Of a DNA stretch of 8,150 bases, positions 1-4,128 are shown piece by piece. The notes under the pieces are model-generated. The model was not told the origin of the DNA, did no database searches, and was given only the letters and a program-made list of their open reading frames with translations. Source of the DNA: Clostridium_AM sp964554365 (GTDB taxonomy: Bacteria; Bacillota; Clostridia; Clostridiales; Clostridiaceae). The translations under genes were made by a program, and so were the position numbers. The first letter of the stretch is position 1. Each line of letters opens with the position of its first letter. The DNA lies in NCBI GenBank assembly GCA_964554365.1, contig CAZKOJ010000173.1, forward strand, positions 1 through 8,150. Reading direction: 5' to 3'.

Positions 1-303
1 GTGGAATCTTAATCCTCCCTTGTAAGGTCCTATAGCGCCATTGAACTGAACTCTAAAGCCACGGTTAACTTGTAATTTACCTGCATCATCAACCCATGGA
101 ACCTTAAACATAATTTGTCTTTCTGGTTCACAGAATCTTTCTAAAAGGTTTGCTTCAATATATTCTGGGTGTTTTTCGAATACTGGACCAATGCAAGCTA
201 AAACTTCTTCAACTGTTTGTAAAAATTCTGCCTCATTAGCATTTCTTTTCTTTACTGTTTCAAGTACTCCGTTGATATAATTTTGTACATGTTCTTTTGT
301 CAT
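1..303 (-). CDS. gdhA: NADP/NAD-dependent glutamate dehydrogenase, N-terminal part (cut by window edge)
   Basis: Only the first 101 codons are present; the gene continues past the left edge. The enzyme interconverts glutamate and 2-oxoglutarate plus ammonia in the cytoplasm, linking amino-acid fermentation to central metabolism. The start is the ATG whose complement lies at 301-303, preceded by a GGGAGGG ribosome binding site 7-8 bases upstream. The visible part has the N-terminal helix that starts MTKEHVQNYI, then the family signature ERQIMFKVPWVDDAGK and, near the cut, NRGFRVQFNGAIGPYKGGLRFH-type sequence; the GPYKGGLRFH stretch forms part of the glutamate-binding region in the hexameric bacterial family. 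Coenzyme preference cannot be judged because the Rossmann domain is outside the window. It is separated from the upstream regulator gene by a strong terminator, so it has its own promoter within about 304-480. Identity is secure. Confidence 0.95.
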   Translation of the reverse strand, partial: MTKEHVQNYINGVLETVKKRNANEAEFLQTVEEVLACIGPVFEKHPEYIEANLLERFCEPERQIMFKVPWVDDAGKLQVNRGFRVQFNGAIGPYKGGLRFH

Positions 304-347
304 TATAATACCCTCCCCATGATTATGTAATCTATTATTTTTTTAGT

Positions 348-374
348 GATATCTTTTATAATTATTATGATATC
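348..374 (-). promoter_or_regulatory. Putative gdhA promoter -10 region flanked by two GATATC sites
   Basis: Read on the minus strand, a TATAAA that could be a -10 box (complement at 355-360) sits between two identical 7-mers whose plus-strand form is TGATATC (347-353 and 368-374). They lie exactly 21 bp apart, two helical turns, and each core GATATC is itself palindromic. No convincing -35 box accompanies the TATAAA. An operator bracketing the gdhA promoter is plausible, but the region is so AT-rich that this is inference. Confidence 0.3.
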
Positions 375-420
375 CTTTACACTTATATATATTCTATAAA
401 AAATTCATTTATCCTTCTTG

Positions 421-480
421 TTTTTTAAAAAATTTCAAAAAAATTTCAAAAAAATTTTAAATTTTAAATTTTAAATTTCA
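421..480. repeat. Phased A-tracts and 7-bp TTTTAAA repeats upstream of gdhA
   Basis: Three A-tracts of 6-7 bases start at 427, 437 and 448, about 10.5 bp apart, which is the helical repeat expected of intrinsically bent DNA. They are followed by tandem AAATTTT units with a 7-bp period (459, 466, 473). The block lies between the terminator of the RpiR-family gene and the gdhA start, some 60-150 bp upstream of the gdhA ATG, where it could act as a bent UP-like element. Simple low-complexity drift is the alternative. Confidence 0.5.
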
Positions 481-484
481 TTTT

Positions 485-516
485 AAAAAAGAAAAGGTCA
501 AAACCTTTTCTTTTTT
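485..516 (-). terminator. Rho-independent terminator of the RpiR-family gene
   Basis: Perfect stem of GAAAAGGT (491-498) with ACCTTTTC (503-510), a 4-base loop (499-502), and flanking A6/T6 runs that extend the stem. Read on the minus strand it begins inside the stop codon of the regulator gene and ends in a T-run. The A/T symmetry means it could also stop plus-strand transcription. It insulates gdhA from the upstream gene. Confidence 0.85.
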
Positions 517-1390
517 ATTCGTTTTCTTTAAATGAATATACTTGATAGTCCTCCCATATATGTTCTAAATCTGAGAAAGTTCGAGAAATTTTTTCTTTTT
601 CTCTCAAACCAACAGCAATAATTAGAGCATTTATTACACTAAGAGGTGCAACTAAAGAATCTACAAAAGATGCCATATTGCTTTGTGCAATTAATGTATA
701 GTCAGCTCTAGCTGCTAATGGTGAAAGTAAGCTATCAGTAATTGCAGCAACCTTTGCACCTCTGCTTTGTGCAAAAGCTAAAGATTCAATAGTTCTTGCT
801 GCATATCTAGGAAAGCCTATACCTATTACTAAGTCTTTTTCTGATACATTAATCATTTGCTCAAAAATATCACTTATTCCATATCCTACTACATGTACAT
901 TATCCAAAATAAGATTTAAATAAAATCCTAGAAATTCTGCAAGTGCTGTAGTGCTTCTTAAACCTATTATATATATTTTTCGAGCTGAAAATATACTATT
1001 TACAACATCTTCGAAAGTCTTATGGTTTATTTTTTCAAGTGTAGCCCGTATATTTTCCATGTCTGATTTTAACACACCCTTTAGTGCGCTTTCTTCACTT
1101 ACAAAATCATTTGACAGTTCAATTCTTTGAACTGTAGTAAGTTTGTTTTTTATTAACTCTTGAAGAGCCTTTTGTAGTTTCGGGTATCCTGAGAATCCAA
1201 GTTCATTTGCAAACCTAACAACAGTAGATTCACTTACACCTACACTGATACCTAATTTGGCAGCGGTCATAAAAGCTGCTTTATCATAATGTTTCAAGAT
1301 GTACTCAGCTATAAGTTTTTGTCCCTTACTTAATCTTGGAAACTTAATTTGAATGGTTCTCATTAAATCTTGTTTATTATTATCTTCCAT
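515..1390 (-). CDS. MurR/RpiR-family transcriptional regulator (HTH + SIS domain)
   Basis: A 291-residue cytoplasmic DNA-binding protein of the usual family length. Residues 10-85 form the RpiR-type helix-turn-helix domain, with the recognition region around AAKLGISVGVSESTVVRFANELGFSGYPKLQ-like sequence at 43-73. Residues 135-235 form a SIS (sugar isomerase) fold that in this family senses a phosphosugar: beta-strand plus loop KIYIIGLRSTTA (138-149, with Ser146 and Thr147 placed to bind a ligand phosphate) and the second strand VIGIGFPRYAART (188-200). Members regulate sugar-phosphate, amino-sugar or sialic-acid genes; the ligand here cannot be told from sequence, and no sugar gene is adjacent. 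Start choice: ATG at 1390 with AAAGGA about 10 bases upstream; Met10 is an alternative. It has its own promoter (1441-1469) and a terminator overlapping its stop. Its neighbours suggest self-regulation or a link to gdhA, but this is inference. Confidence 0.93.
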   Translation of the reverse strand: MEDNNKQDLMRTIQIKFPRLSKGQKLIAEYILKHYDKAAFMTAAKLGISVGVSESTVVRFANELGFSGYPKLQKALQELIKNKLTTVQRIELSNDFVSEESALKGVLKSDMENIRATLEKINHKTFEDVVNSIFSARKIYIIGLRSTTALAEFLGFYLNLILDNVHVVGYGISDIFEQMINVSEKDLVIGIGFPRYAARTIESLAFAQSRGAKVAAITDSLLSPLAARADYTLIAQSNMASFVDSLVAPLSVINALIIAVGLREKEKISRTFSDLEHIWEDYQVYSFKENE

Positions 1391-1440
1391 AATACTTTAA
1401 TCCTTTCTTTCAATCCCCAAATTCTTGCAATATTTATTTC

Positions 1441-1469
1441 ATTTTAACATCTATTGAACAATTTATCAA
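1441..1469 (-). promoter_or_regulatory. Sigma-A-type promoter of the RpiR-family gene
   Basis: Minus strand reads TTGATA (complement 1464-1469), a spacer of exactly 17 bases, then TAAAAT (complement 1441-1446). This places the transcription start about 45 bases upstream of the ATG at 1390. It is the best-formed housekeeping promoter in the window. Confidence 0.55.
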
Positions 1470-1486
1470 TACATCTTTCAATTGTT
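1457..1486. promoter_or_regulatory. Candidate operator dyad over the RpiR-gene promoter
   Basis: AACAATT (1457-1463) and its exact complement AATTGTT (1480-1486) are arms of a dyad 23 bp apart centre to centre. The dyad spans the -35 box and extends upstream of it, where a repressor would block polymerase. RpiR-family dimers bind inverted repeats, so autoregulation is plausible. The arms are A/T-rich and short. Confidence 0.3.
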
Positions 1487-1488
1487 AA

Positions 1489-1653
1489 CTATTTTTCTTT
1501 ATAAATATTTATGATATTTTTACCTTCTCTTTCTGTAATACCGAAAACAAGGTTATTTTCACTTAAGTTTTTGTTTAGGAAATCTACTACTTTGTACATT
1601 TCTTCATGATATATGAATTCTTTTGATGCTATTAATTCTAATTTATCCTGCAT
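1489..1653 (-). CDS. ypmA: DUF4264 / YpmA-family small protein
   Basis: A 54-residue protein starting MQDKLELIASKEFIYHEEMY, followed by KVVDFLNKNL and a FGIT...NIINIYKEK end. It matches my memory of the DUF4264 family (Bacillus YpmA, about 55 aa), whose hallmark is a YKVVDFLN-type helix followed by a short strand region; the function is unknown. There is no signal peptide, membrane segment or cysteine, so it is probably a small cytoplasmic protein. The start is firm: the ATG at 1653 has an AGGAGG site about 10 bases upstream. It lies downstream of rluB's terminator and upstream of the regulator gene on the same strand. A possible -10 box (TATACT, complement 1699-1704) lies upstream without a clear -35. 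No hairpin terminator follows the stop, so some read-through into the regulator gene is possible. Confidence 0.85.
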   Translation of the reverse strand: MQDKLELIASKEFIYHEEMYKVVDFLNKNLSENNLVFGITEREGKNIINIYKEK

Positions 1654-1805
1654 TTTTAAAATCCTCCTATTTATACTTTTATTTCAATATTTATCTAAAG
1701 TATACTGATTTCTATTAGGATTAAGTATTATTTTAACTTCCATGTATACTTATTTCTTTTTTTGGAATTTACATAATATTTAATAAACTTATTAAACATT
1801 ATAAT

Positions 1806-1851
1806 AAAATTAAGACTACATAATATTTAAGCGATACATAGTCTTAATTTT
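1806..1851 (-). terminator. Terminator hairpin downstream of rluB
   Basis: Perfect 13-bp stem, AAAATTAAGACTA (1806-1818) with TAGTCTTAATTTT (1839-1851), enclosing a 20-base loop, starting 8 bases after the rluB stop codon. On the minus strand it runs into TTTTATT. On the plus strand it has an even better T-run, so it may work both ways, although no plus-strand gene precedes it. The 20-base loop is longer than usual. Confidence 0.75.
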
Positions 1852-1858
1852 TTTATAC

Positions 1859-2569
1859 TTATAGATCTTTAATAGATTCTAGTTCTTCAGACGTTAAGTG
1901 CCTCCATTTGCCTAAAGGTAAATCTCCTAGCTTTATTTTTCCTATTTGCACTCTCTGTAGTTCTATTACTGGATGATTTATAGCATCACACATTTTTCTT
2001 ATTTGTTTGTTTTTACCCTCATGTATAATTATTTCGGCATCTGAAGAGTCTATAAAAGTTCCTAAAATTTTCATTTCTGCTGGTGCTGTAATATAGCCAT
2101 CTATACTTATACCTTCTTCAAATTTCTTAATATCATCTTCATTAAGAATCCCCTGAACTTCTGCCATGTAAATTTTACTTTTTTCTTCCCTTGGATGTGC
2201 TATTTTATTATAAATGTCTCCATCATTAGTAAGAAGTATTAATCCTGATGTATCACAATCTAACCGCCCTATAGGATATACTCGCTGTTCTACATTTACT
2301 AGATCTAAGATAGTTTCTCTTCCTTTTTCATCTTTAACGGTAGAAACATATCCTTGTGGTTTATTTAAAGCAATATATACTTTATTTTCTTCCTTTTTTA
2401 TTAATTTATCATCTACTGTTACTATGTCTTTTTCATTGTTTACTTTAGACCCTAGCTCACTAATCGTTTTGTCATTAACTTTAACTCTACCTTGTAATAT
2501 AATTTCTTCACATTTTCTTCTAGAAGCTACCCCACAAGAGGCCATATATTTTTGTAATCTTTCTTCCAT
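1859..2569 (-). CDS. rluB: Ribosomal large-subunit pseudouridine synthase (RluB/RsuA family)
   Basis: Isomerises a specific uridine of rRNA to pseudouridine in the cytoplasm. With the start chosen here the protein has 236 residues, typical of the family. Order of domains: an S4 RNA-binding domain at about 1-60 (MEERLQKYMASCGVASRRKCEE), then the RsuA-type catalytic domain containing PIGRLDCDTSGLILLTNDGD at about 99-118; the Asp of GRLD (residue 104) is the expected catalytic nucleophile. Later EGKNKQIRKMC (about 184-194) is the conserved substrate-site motif. Start choice: a longer frame begins at a GTG at 2578, but that GTG lies inside the Shine-Dalgarno sequence AAAGGTGATG. The ATG at 2569 lies 6 bases after AGGTG and gives the standard MEERLQKY start. 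RluB (23S rRNA) is favoured over RsuA (16S) on general similarity and clostridial gene content. A hairpin terminator follows directly. Confidence 0.93.
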   Translation of the reverse strand: MEERLQKYMASCGVASRRKCEEIILQGRVKVNDKTISELGSKVNNEKDIVTVDDKLIKKEENKVYIALNKPQGYVSTVKDEKGRETILDLVNVEQRVYPIGRLDCDTSGLILLTNDGDIYNKIAHPREEKSKIYMAEVQGILNEDDIKKFEEGISIDGYITAPAEMKILGTFIDSSDAEIIIHEGKNKQIRKMCDAINHPVIELQRVQIGKIKLGDLPLGKWRHLTSEELESIKDL

Positions 2570-2609
2570 AAACATCACCTTTTTAATTAGATTTTAAACA
2601 ATTAATTTC

Positions 2610-2722
2610 TTATAGTATGTAATATATTTGATTTTTATATCATGCTGCCATTAATAAAACTTCACCTAAATCAAGTTTCTCTTAATAAAATAAATTTTAA
2701 AGTAAAAAATTACATACTATAA
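2610..2722. repeat. 113-bp segment bounded by 14-bp perfect inverted repeats
   Basis: TTATAGTATGTAAT (2610-2623) and ATTACATACTATAA (2709-2722) are perfect reverse complements enclosing 85 bases. Inside are a smaller dyad, AAACTT (2657-2662) with AAGTTT (2673-2678), and two direct TTAATAAAA copies (2651-2659, 2682-2690) 31 bp apart. TAATTT directly follows the right arm and also occurs one base outside the left arm. The segment could be a small non-autonomous element (MITE-like), a structured leader of rluB, or a regulatory loop between divergent genes. No coding potential is seen in it. Confidence 0.5.
2634..2642 (-). promoter_or_regulatory. Possible extended -10 promoter for rluB
   Basis: The minus strand reads TGATATAAA, a TGn extended -10 with TATAAA, about 65 bases upstream of the rluB ATG. 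No good -35 box is seen, which is tolerated for extended -10 promoters. If real, transcription starts inside the inverted-repeat segment. Confidence 0.28.
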
Positions 2723-2949
2723 TAATTTATACTTTATCTTATAATTTATCAAGTTAAACTTTAAAGGATTACTGTATTTACTTGTTTTTATATAATTAAT
2801 GCTCTTTATTTCTATTGTTTTATACATTATGCATTTTTTTTACAATGTTTAAACTTTAAATTCTCAATTAATGAAATTGATTTTAGAATAAACTTTTCAA
2901 TTAATGGTAATACTTACATTAATAATAAGCTTGGTAAGGAGGCATTTAA

Positions 2950-3594
2950 ATGAGAATTCCAAATCACATTGGTATTATACCTGATGGTAATAGAAGATGG
3001 GCTGTTAATCAAGGATTAGGAAAAGAGCAGGGCTATGAGCGTGGTTTAGAACCAGGAATGAAGTTATTTAAAATTTGCAAAAAACTTGGAGTTAAAGAAT
3101 TAACCTATTATGGATTTACCACAGACAATACAAAAAGACCCCAAATACAAACCAAGGCATTTACATCTTCATGTGTAGATGCAGTTAAAATGCTTTCAAA
3201 AGAAGATGCTTCGCTTTTAGTAGTTGGTAATACTTCTAGTCCTATGTTTCCTAAAGAATTACTTCCTTTTACTAAAAGAAAGGTTTTTGGTGATGGCAGC
3301 ATGAAAGTTAATTTTTTAGTTAACTACGGTTGGGAGTGGGATTTAGCTAGTGTAAATAATTTACAGACAAACAATAGAAATTCTATAATAGATTATTTAC
3401 AATCATCGGATATAACTAGAGTAGATTTAATAATAAGATGGGGTGGAAGAAGAAGACTTAGTGGATTTCTACCAATTCAATCTGTGTATTCTGATTTTTA
3501 TATAATAGATGATTATTGGCCTGATTTTAAAACTTCTCATTTTTCTGATGCATTAAATTGGTATAACTCTCAAGATGTTACCCTTGGTGGGTAA
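2950..3594 (+). CDS. Short divergent cis-prenyltransferase (undecaprenyl diphosphate synthase family)
   Basis: Enzymes of this family condense isopentenyl diphosphate onto an allylic diphosphate in cis; the standard bacterial member makes the C55 cell-wall lipid carrier. Visible signatures: HIGIIPDGNRRWA (6-18; Asp12 is the catalytic/Mg position), GFTTDNTKRP (55-64), VNYGWEWDL (124-132), and IRWGGRRRLSGF followed by YSDFY and WPDF (162-193). Arg163, Arg169 and Asp182 align with R194, R200 and E213 of E. coli UppS. It is short, 214 aa against about 250, mostly from a shorter middle region. Deviations: GH(43) is Tyr29, the FSxEN Glu is Asp59, GGE is GGR, and the C-terminal RxG is TLG. Start is ATG at 2950 with AAGGAGG 7 bases upstream. 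It is not next to frr, cdsA or dxr, so it is probably a paralogue and not the housekeeping gene. Product chain length and substrate are unknown. Confidence 0.88.
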   Translation: MRIPNHIGIIPDGNRRWAVNQGLGKEQGYERGLEPGMKLFKICKKLGVKELTYYGFTTDNTKRPQIQTKAFTSSCVDAVKMLSKEDASLLVVGNTSSPMFPKELLPFTKRKVFGDGSMKVNFLVNYGWEWDLASVNNLQTNNRNSIIDYLQSSDITRVDLIIRWGGRRRLSGFLPIQSVYSDFYIIDDYWPDFKTSHFSDALNWYNSQDVTLGG

Positions 3595-3606
3595 CATTTA
3601 TATTTG
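3577..3606 (+). terminator. Terminator overlapping the end of the cis-prenyltransferase gene
   Basis: Stem GTTACCC (3577-3583) with GGGTAAC (3589-3595), 5-base loop, followed by ATTTATATTT. The whole stem-loop lies in the last five codons (V-T-L-G-G) and stop. The T-run is interrupted, so efficiency may be partial. Confidence 0.55.
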
Positions 3607-3783
3607 TCATCATTTATAAGCGTACTCTATATAGAATTTTAATTATTGTAACTAAATACACATTTTATCTTTTATTTAAAAAATATTTATACTATAAATT
3701 AAATTATTATTTTTTAAATATTTAATGATTTTACTTATAGCTTTGCCATGGTTTGAAAATAATAGTATGGGAGGAGTGATACC

Positions 3784-3951
3784 ATGAGCAAAGAAACAAT
3801 TAAAAATTATTCTTTTAAAATTCCTATTGAACAACACGATACAGCTTCTTGGGCTAATATTAGTGAAACAATACCTATTTCTAATGTTTCTGTTCCTAAT
3901 GAAACAGAAACCATTAATGCAAAAGAATGGGTAGATTCAAATCAAAAATAA
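3784..3951 (+). CDS. 55-aa small protein, DUF3787-like
   Basis: The ATG at 3784 has a very strong ribosome binding site (GGGAGGAGTG, about 5 bases upstream) and the frame runs 55 codons to TAA. The protein begins MSKETIKNYSFKIPIEQ, has a central HDTASWANISET, and ends in NAKEWVDSNQK. It lacks cysteines, a signal peptide and membrane segments and is hydrophilic. The central A-x-W and the NAKEWVD tail recall the clostridial DUF3787 family (about 54-78 aa, invariant Ala and Trp), whose function is unknown; I give this from memory with moderate confidence. It follows the cis-prenyltransferase on the same strand by 189 bp, with a terminator between. A weak TTGTCA-18-TATATA promoter candidate (3604-3633) could serve it, so co-transcription is not certain. 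Translation is well supported by the RBS, continuous frame and terminators. Confidence 0.82.
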   Translation: MSKETIKNYSFKIPIEQHDTASWANISETIPISNVSVPNETETINAKEWVDSNQK

Positions 3952-3974
3952 AAGGTTGCATTTTAAAGCAACCT
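3944..3974 (-). terminator. Minus-strand terminator for the pyruvate:ferredoxin oxidoreductase gene
   Basis: Stem AGGTTGC (3953-3959) with GCAACCT (3968-3974), 8-base loop. Read on the minus strand the stem runs directly into TTTTATTTTT, a classic intrinsic terminator. The T-run is the complement of the last codons and stop of the 55-aa gene. It has no T-run on the plus strand. Confidence 0.75.
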
Positions 3975-4000
3975 ACGTCTCCTTTAAAAAGGAAACTTTT

Positions 4001-4037
4001 AGACTGCTGACAAAATATATTTGTCAGCAGTCTTTTA
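4001..4037 (+). terminator. Plus-strand terminator of the 55-aa gene
   Basis: Perfect 14-bp stem, AGACTGCTGACAAA (4001-4014) with TTTGTCAGCAGTCT (4020-4033), 5-base loop, then TTTTATTAT. A smaller hairpin, TCCTTT with AAAGGA (3980-3993), precedes it. On the minus strand the stem is followed by AAAAG, so it is directional. Confidence 0.85.
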
Positions 4038-4051
4038 TTATAATCTATTGA

Positions 4052-4123
4052 AGTAAGTTCTTAATTCAGCTGGGGATTCTTTTACCCCAACTGAATTTTA
4101 GAGCTACAAATGCATGACTTACT
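4052..4123. other. Nested stem-loop in the 3' UTR of the pyruvate:ferredoxin oxidoreductase gene
   Basis: Inner stem AATTCAG-C-TGGGG (4063-4075) pairs with CCCCA-A-CTGAATT (4085-4097) with one mismatch and a 9-base loop. An outer pair AGTAAGT (4052-4058) with ACTTACT (4117-4123) encloses it. The structure lies within 80 bases after the oxidoreductase stop, with no T-run on the minus strand and only TTTT on the plus strand. It is better seen as a 3' UTR structure or weak terminator than as the main stop. Confidence 0.4.
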
Positions 4124-4128
4124 CCAAG

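Larger units (their letters stand above)
2570..2949. other. 380-bp intergenic region between divergent rluB and cis-prenyltransferase genes
   Basis: No credible gene on either strand. It contains the divergent start regions of both neighbours and a 113-bp segment with inverted-repeat ends (2610-2722). There are also several AT-rich repeats: TAAACTTTAAA at 2755-2765 and 2850-2860, and TCAATTAATG at 2864-2873 and 2897-2906. The last repeat, 33 bp apart, lies just upstream of the cis-prenyltransferase gene. I could not identify a convincing promoter for that gene. Confidence 0.6.

Noticed and set aside
2214..2597. Long open frame on the plus strand opposite rluB
   Set aside because: It is antisense to a gene with clear family motifs, is Ser/Thr/Leu-rich as expected of a shadow frame, and has no good ribosome binding site.
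2641..2685. Minus-strand stretch reading EKLDLGEVLLMAA before a stop, possibly a gene remnant
   Set aside because: Only 14 codons lie between stops, with no usable start or RBS; it more likely reflects the local AAGTTT dyad.
2603..2728. TAATTT as a true target-site duplication of a MITE
   Set aside because: The left copy is one base away from the repeat arm and the hexamer is common in such AT-rich DNA; it is not proof of insertion.
2800..2853. Hydrophobic 17-codon plus-strand frame (MLFISIVLY...) in the intergenic gap
   Set aside because: No ribosome binding site and within AT-rich low-complexity sequence.
3108..3302. 64-codon minus-strand frame inside the cis-prenyltransferase gene
   Set aside because: Antisense to conserved coding sequence and without an RBS.
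3952..4050. Riboswitch or T-box because of several stacked hairpins
   Set aside because: The hairpins lie between convergent gene ends, not in a leader, and two have T-runs on opposite strands, so they are explained as terminators.
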